Origin: Arthrobacter sp. SW1
Lineage (GTDB): Bacteria; Actinomycetota; Actinomycetes; Actinomycetales; Micrococcaceae
Length of the DNA: 64,000 bases
Direction of reading: 5' to 3'
Assembly (NCBI RefSeq): GCF_001766675.1
Contig: NZ_MJLT01000034.1
Location: forward strand, 1-64,000
The translations under genes and the position numbers were made by a program. The number at the start of each line of letters is the position of its first letter. The stretch's first letter is position 1. Under the pieces are notes generated by a model. That model saw nothing but the letters and a program-made list of their open reading frames with translations, was not told the DNA's origin and did no database searches. Shown here piece after piece: positions 57,313 to 64,000 of the stretch.

Positions 57313-57359
57313 GGCGCGACGGCGGCCGGTCACCCGAGGTGGCCGGCCGCCGTCGCGCC
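57313..57359 (+). terminator. Long terminator hairpin after lipoprotein pair
   Basis: 22-bp stem (57313-57334 with 57338-57359) with one wobble pair and a CGA loop. In the 345-bp gap 57218-57562, which otherwise holds the tandem repeat and the promoter listed next. Confidence 0.75.
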
Positions 57360-57390
57360 TGCCGGTAGGCCTGTCTGCCGGTAGGCCTTT

Positions 57391-57470
57391 CTGTCGGTGG
57401 TCGAGCCTGTCTGTTGGCGGTCGAGCCTGTCTGTCGGTGGTCGAGCCTGTCTGTCGGTGGTCGAGCCTGT
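57391..57470. repeat. 20-bp tandem repeat, four units
   Basis: CTGTCGGTGGTCGAGCCTGT occurs at 57391-57410, 57431-57450 and 57451-57470, with a two-base variant (CTGTTGGCGG start) at 57411-57430. Degenerate units (CTGYCGGTAGGCC) precede it from about 57360 and CGAGGCCTGT follows. No spacers, so not CRISPR. Confidence 0.9.
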
Positions 57471-57513
57471 CGAGGCCTGTAAACATGTGATGCATATAAG
57501 GAAACTTTGAGTG

Positions 57514-57519
57514 TATGAT
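57514..57519 (+). promoter_or_regulatory. Likely -10 element of the guanidinobutyrase operon
   Basis: TATGAT, close to consensus, with transcription start expected near 57526. The -35 is weak, suggesting activator control. It overlaps the in-frame ATG at 57515, which argues that translation starts downstream. Confidence 0.55.
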
Positions 57520-57562
57520 GGCAGTCACACCCCCGACTCGATCTCGAAGGAGAGAGGCCGCT

Positions 57563-58627
57563 TTGGAAGAGCTCCGCATCGAAGCCAACGGAAACCTTGG
57601 CCCCATTGATTCATCCCGCATCCCGCGTTACGCCGGTGCCGCCACCTACGCGCGTCTCCCGCGCCTGGACCAGGTTGCCAAGGCGGACGTGACCGTGGTG
57701 GGCGTCCCCTTCGACTCCGGTGTGTCCTACCGCCCGGGCGCTCGCTTCGGCGCCAACCACATCCGCGAAGCCAGCCGCCTCCTGCGCCCGTACAACCCGG
57801 CCTGGGACGTCAGCCCCTTCGAAAACGTCCAGGTGGCTGACGCCGGCGATATGGCCGTGAACCCCTTCAACATCAACGAGGCCATCGAGACTGTCCAGCA
57901 GAATGCCCTGGACCTCACGGCCAACGGCAGCAAGCTCGTCACGCTCGGCGGTGACCACACCATCGCCCTGCCGCTGCTCCGCGCGGCCGCCGAACGTGCC
58001 GGCGAACCGATCGCCATGCTGCACTTCGACGCCCACCTGGACACCTGGGACACCTACTTCGGCGCCGAGTACACTCACGGCACCCCGTTCCGCCGCGCCG
58101 TCGAGGAAGGCATCCTGGACACCGAGGCCATCAGCCACGTGGGTACCCGCGGCCCGCTGTACGGCAAGAAGGACCTCGACGACGACCACCGCTTCGGCTT
58201 CGGCATTGTCACTTCCGCGGACGTCTACTACCAGGGCGTGCTGGAGACCGTGGAGAAGATCCGCGACCGTATCGGCAACCGCCCGCTCTACATCTCCGTG
58301 GACATCGACGTCCTGGACCCCGCCCACGCACCCGGAACCGGCACGCCGGAAGCCGGCGGCATCACCAGCCGCGAATTGCTCGAGATCATCCGCGGCTTCC
58401 GCGGCATGAACCTCGTGGGCGCCGACGTCGTCGAGGTCTCTCCGGCCTACGACCACGCCGAGATCACCGGCGTCGCCGCCAGCCACGTGGCCTACGAACT
58501 CGTCACCCTCCTGGCGGACAACGCCGTCGAAGGCAACCGCCACGGCGCCCCGAACGGCTACGCGCAGCAGGCGCTGGGCCAGGCAGTCCGCCGTCCGGCC
58601 GGCTTCGCGGCCGCCGTCAAGGAGTAG
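57563..58627 (+). CDS. Agmatinase/guanidinobutyrase-type ureohydrolase
   Basis: Hydrolyses a guanidino compound to an amine and urea. The 354-residue ureohydrolase has all binuclear manganese ligands: His132 (GGDHTIA), Asp156, His158 and Asp160 (HFDAHLD), Asp247 and Asp249 (SVDIDVLDP). The substrate loop [14 protein letters not shown] differs from classical arginase. I chose TTG at 57563, just after AAGGAGAGAGG; the ATG at 57515 sits on the promoter. The next gene, 5 nt on, is a ThDP decarboxylase, which points to 4-guanidinobutyrase (GABA plus urea) more than to agmatinase. Arthrobacter species are known to have guanidinobutyrases. Confidence 0.85.
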   Translation: MEELRIEANGNLGPIDSSRIPRYAGAATYARLPRLDQVAKADVTVVGVPFDSGVSYRPGARFGANHIREASRLLRPYNPAWDVSPFENVQVADAGDMAVNPFNINEAIETVQQNALDLTANGSKLVTLGGDHTIALPLLRAAAERAGEPIAMLHFDAHLDTWDTYFGAEYTHGTPFRRAVEEGILDTEAISHVGTRGPLYGKKDLDDDHRFGFGIVTSADVYYQGVLETVEKIRDRIGNRPLYISVDIDVLDPAHAPGTGTPEAGGITSRELLEIIRGFRGMNLVGADVVEVSPAYDHAEITGVAASHVAYELVTLLADNAVEGNRHGAPNGYAQQALGQAVRRPAGFAAAVKE

Positions 58628-58632
58628 TGGCC

Positions 58633-60333
58633 ATGATCGACTTCGATCCCGGAACGGCAGCCCCCACCAAGGGCACTGAGCAGCGCAACGGCGGGGACCT
58701 CGTCGTCGAGACCCTCGAAGCGCTCGGCGCGAAGACCGTCTTCGGCATCCCGGGCCAGCATGCCCTGGGCCTCTTTGACGCCATGGGCCGCGGAAACCTG
58801 CAGTTCGTGTCCTCCCGCGTGGAGAACAACTCGGCGTTCGCCGCGGACGGTTACTCCCGTGCCACCGGCGAGGTGGGCGTGCTGTTCCTGTCCACCGGCC
58901 CCGGCGCGCTGACTTCCCTGGCCGGCCTGCAGGAGGCGTACGCCACGGGCGTGCCGATGGTGGTCGTGGCCAGCCAGATTCCGCTGGAAGGCCTGGGAGC
59001 GCGCCGCAAGGGCATGCTCCACCAGCTCGACGACCAGAAGGCCTCCGCGGCCAACGTCACCAAGAGCCAGCGCCTCATCCAGCACGCCTCCGGCATCCCC
59101 TCGGCCATCCAGGACGCCTGGACCGAGGCGATCTCCTCGCCGCAGGGCCCGGTGTGGATCGAGATTCCGCAGAACGTGCTGCTCGATCCGATCGTGGTAC
59201 CGCCTGTGGAAGACGCCCTGGCCGAGGCTGCGGACAACCCGCCGCGCGTCGAACTGGTGCGCGAGGCCGTGAAGTGGCTGTCGACGGCGGAGCGCCCGGC
59301 GATCATCGCCGGCGGCGGTACCCGGCGGGGCAAGGCCGAAAAGTCGCTGCTGTCGATTGCCGAGCAGCTGCGCGCCCCCGTGATCTGCACGCCCGGCGGC
59401 AACGGGGCGTTCCCGTGGAACCACGATCTGTCCCTGCAGTCCTGGATCGAGGACCGCTACATGACGGACCTCCTCGAGGACGCCGACGTGCTGGTGGTCA
59501 TTGGTTCTTCGCTGGGTGAAGTCACGTCCAACTACTTCACCTTCGAACCCCGCGGCCGGATCATCCAGATCGACGCCGAACCGCGCGTGCTGGAATCCAA
59601 CCGTCCCGGCCTGGGCATCCGTGCCGACGCCGGCCAGGCCCTCGCGGCGCTGGATGAAGCCCTCGCTGACGCCGACGCGGCCTCGGCCGCTGTCCGCAAC
59701 TGGCACGGCGCCACTCCGGAGGAAACCGTCAAGGATGCCCTGGCCAAGGTCAAGGCGCGCCTGGAATCGCAGGACCTGGCCAAGGAACTGAAGTTCATGG
59801 CGGACATCCGCGAGGCCGTGCCGGATGACATGCAGACCTTCTGGGACATGACCATCTCCGCGTACTGGGGTTGGAGCTGCTGGGATTCCCGCGACGGCGA
59901 ATTCCACTCGGCCCAGGGCGCTGGCGGCCTCGGCTACGGCTTCCCGGCTGCGATCGGCGGCGCCGTGGGCCTGGAAACCACCGGCAAGCCTGCCCGCGTG
60001 CTGGCGGTGTCCGGCGACGGATCGTCCATGTACTCCATCTCCGAGCTCGCCACGGCAAAGCAGCACAACATTCCGGTCACCTGGCTGATCGTGGATGACG
60101 GCGGCTACGGCATCCTCCGTGAATACATGGTGGGCGCCTTCGGCAAGGCCACGGCCACCGAGCTTGCCCGCCCCGACTTCGTGAAACTGGCCGAATCCTT
60201 CGGTGTCCCGGCCCGCCGGGTTGCCCCGGAGAACGTGGGGGAGGCCCTCAAGGAGGGCTTCGCCGCGGACGGCCCCAACGTCGTCGTGGTTGAAACCCTG
60301 CTGAAGATGTTCGCCCCGACCCATCTGGACTGA
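58633..60333 (+). CDS. Thiamine-diphosphate-dependent enzyme, possible 2-ketoarginine decarboxylase (AruI-like)
   Basis: A 566-residue enzyme of the acetolactate synthase/pyruvate decarboxylase superfamily. The N-terminal pyrimidine domain has the catalytic Glu in SRVENNSAFAADGYSRATGE. The middle domain has the usual GGGTRRG and GNGAFPWNHDLSL segments. The C-terminal ThDP motif starts VSGDGSSMYSISELATAKQHNIPVTWLIVDDGGYG, with DDG in place of the common NN. ATG at 58633 follows AAGGAG. Its coupling with a guanidinobutyrase-type gene parallels the arginine transaminase pathway, where AruI decarboxylates 2-ketoarginine to guanidinobutyraldehyde. Generic acetolactate-synthase-like annotation remains possible. 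Confidence 0.8.
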   Translation: MIDFDPGTAAPTKGTEQRNGGDLVVETLEALGAKTVFGIPGQHALGLFDAMGRGNLQFVSSRVENNSAFAADGYSRATGEVGVLFLSTGPGALTSLAGLQEAYATGVPMVVVASQIPLEGLGARRKGMLHQLDDQKASAANVTKSQRLIQHASGIPSAIQDAWTEAISSPQGPVWIEIPQNVLLDPIVVPPVEDALAEAADNPPRVELVREAVKWLSTAERPAIIAGGGTRRGKAEKSLLSIAEQLRAPVICTPGGNGAFPWNHDLSLQSWIEDRYMTDLLEDADVLVVIGSSLGEVTSNYFTFEPRGRIIQIDAEPRVLESNRPGLGIRADAGQALAALDEALADADAASAAVRNWHGATPEETVKDALAKVKARLESQDLAKELKFMADIREAVPDDMQTFWDMTISAYWGWSCWDSRDGEFHSAQGAGGLGYGFPAAIGGAVGLETTGKPARVLAVSGDGSSMYSISELATAKQHNIPVTWLIVDDGGYGILREYMVGAFGKATATELARPDFVKLAESFGVPARRVAPENVGEALKEGFAADGPNVVVVETLLKMFAPTHLD

Positions 60334-60352
60334 CACTTCCCGGCGTTCCTTT

Positions 60353-60417
60353 AGCGCGAACGTACACTTGGGGCCCCATTTCCGCCGGATTTGGGGCCCC
60401 AAGTGTACGTTCGCGCT
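60353..60417 (+). terminator. Very long perfect hairpin
   Basis: 26-nt arms (60353-60378 and 60392-60417) are perfect complements around a 13-nt loop, 19 nt past the ThDP enzyme stop. No T-run follows. Confidence 0.75.
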
Positions 60418-60453
60418 TGGCGTTTAAGTGGCCTCCTTCGCAGTTAGTTTCCC

Positions 60454-60489
60454 AAAGCAACCTTTTAGGCGTATAGTTGCTTTAGGCAA
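60454..60489 (+). promoter_or_regulatory. marR promoter and operators
   Basis: AAAGCAAC (60454-60461) and GTTGCTTT (60476-60483) form perfect 8-bp arms; TTGC-TTTAG-GCAA (60477-60489) overlaps; TTTAGGC repeats at 60464 and 60481. TATAGT (60472-60477) is a good -10 within the palindrome, fitting autorepression by the MarR protein. Confidence 0.7.
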
Positions 60490-60507
60490 ACAATCGAGGT
60501 GGTTCAC

Positions 60508-61041
60508 ATGTCCGTTGCATCCGGCACCGCTACCGGGCTCGTCCATCGGATCTTCGATCTTCAACGGGTGCTGCGCTGCATCGTCAGCAGCAACATTTCA
60601 CGCGATGCCCAGGTCGGCTTCGCCCTGCAGGGGGTCCTGCGCTTCATCGGGGAGGGTGAGTCGCGGGCAACGAACCTCGCCGCACGGCTCGGCGTGAGCC
60701 CGCCTGTCCTGAGTCGCCACATCGCCGAGCTCGAGGAACTCGGGCTGGTGGTCCGGCGTCCGGACCCGGCGGACGGTCGCGCCCAGCTGGTGGCGTTGTC
60801 CGAAGAAGGACTCCAGCAAGTGCGTGACTTCGAGGAACACCGCAGCGCCAGGCTCCGTGACTACCTGGCCGAATGGAGCGAGGAGGACGCCCTGGAGGCG
60901 GCCCGCGTCCTCGGGAAGCTCACCGATTCCCTGTCCCGGTCCGTCCGGGAACAGCACTCCAGCCGGGCAAAGGCGGCCGGCTCCGCAGCAACGAACGACA
61001 CAACAGAGGAGGCAGCACGCCTTGCCGAAGCAACCGCTTGA
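60508..61041 (+). CDS. MarR-family transcriptional regulator
   Basis: A 177-residue repressor with a MarR winged helix-turn-helix at about 50-115 (ESRATNLAARLGVSPPVLSRHIAELEELGLVVRRPDPADGRAQLVALSEEGLQQV) and a charged, extended C-terminal tail. ATG at 60508 lies 5 nt after GAGGTGG; the GTG at 60499 is within that site. It overlaps the MFS exporter gene by 20 nt, the usual drug-responsive marR-efflux pair, and should be released from its own promoter palindrome by the exporter's substrate. Confidence 0.9.
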   Translation: MSVASGTATGLVHRIFDLQRVLRCIVSSNISRDAQVGFALQGVLRFIGEGESRATNLAARLGVSPPVLSRHIAELEELGLVVRRPDPADGRAQLVALSEEGLQQVRDFEEHRSARLRDYLAEWSEEDALEAARVLGKLTDSLSRSVREQHSSRAKAAGSAATNDTTEEAARLAEATA

Positions 61042-63106
61042 AAGCCCGACGGCGGCACCCGCCACAGCGGGCACCGCGCCCGTGAACGCAGCGCCGGAAA
61101 ACGCCGCGCCGGAAAAAGCAGCGCCCCGGGACACGGCACAGATGAGCCACCGCCAGATCATGGAGGCCCTTACCGGCCTGCTCGCTGCCTTCTTCACCGC
61201 GATCCTGAGCAGCACCATCGTGGCGAACGCCCTGCCTACCATCATGTCCGAACTGCACGGCACGCAGACCGACTTCGCCTGGGTGATCACCGCCGCGCTG
61301 CTGGCCAACGCCGCCACCACTCCCATCTGGGGCAAGCTCGCCGACCTCTTCGACAAGAAGCTCCTGGTCCAGCTGAGCATCATCATCTTCGTGGCCGGTT
61401 CCGTGCTTGCCGGTTTCGCGGACTCCATTGCGCTGTTGCTGGTGGCCCGCGTGGTCCAGGGCGTCGCGCTCGGCGGGCTCACCGCCCTGGCCCAGGCCAT
61501 CATCGGCACGATGATCCCGCCGCGGGACCGCGGAAAGTACTCCGGCTACATGGGCGCCGTCATGGCGGTGGGCACCGCGGGCGGTCCGCTGCTCGGCGGC
61601 TTCATCGTGGACAGCCCGCTGGGCTGGCGCTGGACGTTCTTCGTCTGCGTGCCGCTCGCCGTCGTCGCGCTCCTCCTGCTCCAGGTGACGCTGAAGATCC
61701 AGCACATCAAGCGTCCGGCGAAGATCGACTGGCTCGGCTCCATCCTGCTCACCGCGGGCGTCAGCCTGCTCCTGATCTGGGTGTCCTTTGCAGGCAACCC
61801 GGACTACTACGACTGGATCTCCTGGCAGTCCGCCGCGATGGTGGGCGGCGGCGTGCTGCTCCTGGCGCTGCTGGTACTGGTTGAGTCCAAGGTGGAGCAG
61901 CCCATCATCCCGCTGAAGATCATCCGTGAACGCACCACCGCTCTCTCGATTGTCGCCTCGGTGGCGGTGGGCGTGGCCATGTTCAGTTCCTCCACCTTCC
62001 TGGGCCAGTACTTCCAGGTGGCCCGCGGCGCCACGCCCACTGAGGCCGGCCTCCTGACATTGCCGATGATCGCGGGCAACCTGGTGGGCTCCGTAGTATC
62101 CGGACAGCTGATCAGCCGCCACGGCAAGTGGAAGGGCTTCCTGCTGGGCGGCTCGGTGCTGCTGATCGGCGGCCTGGCCATGGCCGGCACCATCGACCAC
62201 ACCACCGAACTCTGGATCACCTCCATCTACACCGCCGTGTTCGGCCTCGGCCTGGGCTTGCTGATGCAGAACCTGGTGCTCGCGGTCCAGAACACGGTCC
62301 GGGCCAAGGACATCGGCTCGGCGAGTGCGTCCGTGGCGTTCTTCCGTTCCGTGGGTGGCGCGATCGGTGTGTCGGTGCTCGGCGCCGTCATGAGCAACCA
62401 CGTCAAGGACCTGGCGGCGGAAGGGCTCGCGGCCGCGCACATCCCGGTCACCGGGGGTGCGGACGGTGCCAGCATGGACCTCGCCGATATGCCGGCACCC
62501 ATCCGCGAGGTCATGCGTGCCGCCTACGGCGACGCCACAGCGCTGATTTTCCTGATTGCCGCTGCCATTTCAGTGGTGGCTTTCCTCGCCGTGCTGTTCA
62601 TCAAAGAAGTCCCGCTGCGCCGGACTGTTGATGCGGTGGCTACTGGCGCCGCGCAGGAAAAGGCGCCGGAAACTCCACTTGCCAATGAGGACCTCGATCT
62701 CGAATTCGCCCGGATCCTGACCGGGGAACGTCCCGGACTGCCCGACGGCGCCCGGCCCGCCGCCGGAGTGCCCGCCGAGGGTATGCTGCCCGACGGCGCC
62801 CGGCCCGCCGCCGTCGACGGCCTGCAGCAGGTGCAGGAACAGCTCGCGCGGACGCAGCAGCTGCTCGCCGAGCAGCTGGCCGGCCTCAGCCGCGCGCAAG
62901 GTGAACTGCAGGCCGGCCTCGCCGCCCAGCGGGCCACCGCCGAAGAACAGGCACGGACCGCGGCCGAACTGGCGGCGCTGCGGAAGGAACTCAAGCGTGA
63001 ACGCCGCCGCCTCGAAGGCGCGGCCCTGCTCCTGGTGACGGGCGCGTCCTCCGCCGGGCCGGCGTCGGGCAGTTCAGCCAAAGAGCACGGGCGGCACGCG
63101 GGCTGA
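61022..63106 (+). CDS. MFS exporter, DHA2 (EmrB/QacA-like) family with long coiled-coil tail
   Basis: A 694-residue 14-TM proton-driven exporter. Hallmarks are LSSTIVANALPTIMSELHG (helix 1), WGKLADLFDKKLLVQ (loop 2-3) and GWRWTFFVCVPLAVVAL (after helix 5). After the last helix comes an unusual tail of about 155 residues with LPDGARPAA twice and a long predicted coiled coil rich in Gln, Glu, Ala and Arg (LQQVQEQLARTQQLLAEQLAGL onward). The start is TTG at 61022, 9 nt after AGGAGG and overlapping marR; ATG at 61143 has no ribosome site. Co-transcribed with marR. Substrate unknown, probably a toxic organic compound. Confidence 0.87.
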   Translation: MPKQPLESPTAAPATAGTAPVNAAPENAAPEKAAPRDTAQMSHRQIMEALTGLLAAFFTAILSSTIVANALPTIMSELHGTQTDFAWVITAALLANAATTPIWGKLADLFDKKLLVQLSIIIFVAGSVLAGFADSIALLLVARVVQGVALGGLTALAQAIIGTMIPPRDRGKYSGYMGAVMAVGTAGGPLLGGFIVDSPLGWRWTFFVCVPLAVVALLLLQVTLKIQHIKRPAKIDWLGSILLTAGVSLLLIWVSFAGNPDYYDWISWQSAAMVGGGVLLLALLVLVESKVEQPIIPLKIIRERTTALSIVASVAVGVAMFSSSTFLGQYFQVARGATPTEAGLLTLPMIAGNLVGSVVSGQLISRHGKWKGFLLGGSVLLIGGLAMAGTIDHTTELWITSIYTAVFGLGLGLLMQNLVLAVQNTVRAKDIGSASASVAFFRSVGGAIGVSVLGAVMSNHVKDLAAEGLAAAHIPVTGGADGASMDLADMPAPIREVMRAAYGDATALIFLIAAAISVVAFLAVLFIKEVPLRRTVDAVATGAAQEKAPETPLANEDLDLEFARILTGERPGLPDGARPAAGVPAEGMLPDGARPAAVDGLQQVQEQLARTQQLLAEQLAGLSRAQGELQAGLAAQRATAEEQARTAAELAALRKELKRERRRLEGAALLLVTGASSAGPASGSSAKEHGRHAG

Positions 63107-63153
63107 CCGGCCTCACGGGCGCGGTCCGCGCCGAAAATTGAATCCCTGGGGAG

Positions 63154-63186
63154 CATCCCTGCGGCGTCCGGTACGCCGCAGGGATG
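63154..63186 (+). terminator. Terminator hairpin after marR-MFS operon
   Basis: Perfect 13-bp stem CATCCCTGCGGCG (63154-63166) with CGCCGCAGGGATG (63174-63186), followed by ATCTTTG. Confidence 0.8.
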
Positions 63187-63227
63187 ATCTTTGTCCGAGA
63201 ATATTTCGCTGAGGCAACGGATTTCGT

Positions 63228-63249
63228 ACAGTTGGAAGGCTAAAACTGT
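63228..63249 (+). promoter_or_regulatory. Inverted repeat upstream of ABC exporter gene
   Basis: ACAGTT (63228-63233) and AACTGT (63244-63249) around a 10-nt spacer, 64 nt before the start codon at 63313. Candidate operator, perhaps for a MarR-type regulator. Confidence 0.45.
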
Positions 63250-63312
63250 CAGCGCCTGCTGCTACTACTTTCCTTACTCCATCCGCGCACTTCTATTTAA
63301 GGATCCGTGGGC

Positions 63313-64000
63313 ATGCTTCTCACCCTGATACGGCGCTACTCCAAGCCGTATTTGCCGCAAATTCTGGCCGTCATCATATTCCAGCTGGCGTCCACCATTG
63401 CGACGCTCTACCTCCCCAGCCTCAACGCCAAAATCATTGACGAGGGAGTCGCTAAGGGCGATACCGGTTTTATCTGGCAGACCGGTGCCCTGATGCTCGC
63501 CGTCGCCTTCGGACAGGTCATCACCGCGGTGGCCGGCGTGTACTTCGGTTCACGCGTGGCCATGTCCATGGGCCGCGACCTCCGCCGGGACGTGTTCCGC
63601 AAAGTCAGCAGCTTCTCCGCCAAGGACGTCAACTCCTTCGGGGCACCCACCCTGATCACCCGCGGCACCAACGATGTCCAGCAGGTCCAGATGCTCATGC
63701 TGATGGGCCTGAACTTCATGGTCTCCACGCCCATCATGTGCGTAGGCGGCATCATCATGGCCCTGCAGGAAGACCTCAGCCTGTCCTGGCTGGTGTGGGT
63801 TTCCGTGCCCGTGCTTGTCGCCGTGGTGGGGTACCTGGTGGTCCGCCTGATGCCGCTCTTCCGCTCCATGCAGGCGAAGATCGACGCCATCAACGGTGTC
63901 CTGCGCGAACAGATCATCGGCATCCGCGTGGTGCGTGCCTTCGTCCGCGAACCCTACGAGGCGAAGCGCTTCGGCGCCGCGAACAAGGACCTCACCGAGG
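63313..64000 (+). CDS. ABC exporter, membrane-domain N-terminus (truncated by window edge)
   Basis: The first 229 residues of an ABC exporter half-transporter (type IV, MsbA/LmrA-like). MLLTLIRRYSKPYLPQILAVIIFQLASTIATLYLPSLNAKIIDEGVAKGD is the canonical first helix and its exit; RDLRRDVFRKVSSFSAKDVNSFGAPTLITRGTNDVQQVQ is the conserved intracellular coupling region; REQIIGIRVVRAFVREPYEAKRF follows. The ATP-binding domain would lie beyond base 64000. ATG at 63313 follows AAGGA; GTG at 63307 is too close to that site. A partner half-transporter usually follows such genes. Likely multidrug or lipid export. Confidence 0.88.
   Translation, partial: MLLTLIRRYSKPYLPQILAVIIFQLASTIATLYLPSLNAKIIDEGVAKGDTGFIWQTGALMLAVAFGQVITAVAGVYFGSRVAMSMGRDLRRDVFRKVSSFSAKDVNSFGAPTLITRGTNDVQQVQMLMLMGLNFMVSTPIMCVGGIIMALQEDLSLSWLVWVSVPVLVAVVGYLVVRLMPLFRSMQAKIDAINGVLREQIIGIRVVRAFVREPYEAKRFGAANKDLTE

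Noticed and set aside
57391-57470. Possible CRISPR array
   Set aside because: The units are directly adjacent with no unique spacers, and no cas genes are in the window.
57515-57562. ATG at 57515 as start of the ureohydrolase
   Set aside because: It overlaps the probable -10 TATGAT and lacks a ribosome site; TTG at 57563 follows AAGGAGAGAGG.

Overview
The window is high-GC DNA that reads as an Arthrobacter-type actinobacterium (Arthrobacter, Pseudarthrobacter or Paenarthrobacter). The evidence is the G/C-rich third codon positions, frequent GTG/TTG starts with strong AAGGAGG-type ribosome sites, an S-(hydroxymethyl)mycothiol dehydrogenase (mycothiol is an actinobacterial thiol), and a dimethylglycine oxidase whose active-site residues sit at a constant offset of 6 from those I recall for the Arthrobacter globiformis enzyme. 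No rRNA, tRNA, insertion sequence, prophage or CRISPR array was seen.

Layout. 1-709: 5' part of a 14-TM drug-efflux-type MFS gene. 816-7186: a sugar/cyclitol block with three Gfo/Idh/MocA dehydrogenases, two TIM-barrel isomerases (one hydroxypyruvate-isomerase-like) and a LacI repressor with duplicated operators. 7183-9166: a class I glutamine amidotransferase and a LOG-family protein. 9255-47883: a very large choline / glycine betaine region. 47999-55397: a matrixin-like protease, a ferritin-like/VIT1 fusion, small proteins, a sodium:solute symporter with divergent XRE-cupin regulator, and a KUP/KimA-like APC transporter. 55663-57217: two paralogous lipoproteins. 57563-60333: an agmatinase/guanidinobutyrase and a ThDP-dependent enzyme. 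60508-63106: MarR regulator plus MFS exporter. 63313-end: start of an ABC exporter.

How the central region works together. Uptake is by ProV-ProW(W)-ProX, a BCCT carrier and perhaps an APC permease. BetA and BetB convert choline to glycine betaine. The Rieske system GbcAB removes the first methyl as formaldehyde, which the MscR / metallo-hydrolase / formate-dehydrogenase-like set can carry to formate and CO2. Dimethylglycine oxidase gives sarcosine, and heterotetrameric sarcosine oxidase (SoxBDAG) gives glycine; both enzymes carry folate domains, so these methyls can become methylene-THF. GlyA joins glycine and methylene-THF into serine. Two PurU deformylases, one beside each folate-dependent oxidase, would regenerate free THF and release formate. 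Thus almost every step from choline to serine is encoded in about 38 kb, interrupted only by an exporter/LysR/GNAT block, an alcohol dehydrogenase and a secreted-protein/GNAT pair.

Regulation visible in the DNA. A 15-bp inverted repeat close to TTGYG-YAATA-CGCAA recurs upstream of proV, mscR and the BCCT gene, with a half-site before an iclR gene. Separate palindromes mark a TetR/BetI-like site at betA, a LysR-type site between gbcA and its divergent lysR, and a GntR-type site at glyA. The window is also rich in long, near-perfect intergenic hairpins, two of them copies of the same roughly 40-nt palindrome.
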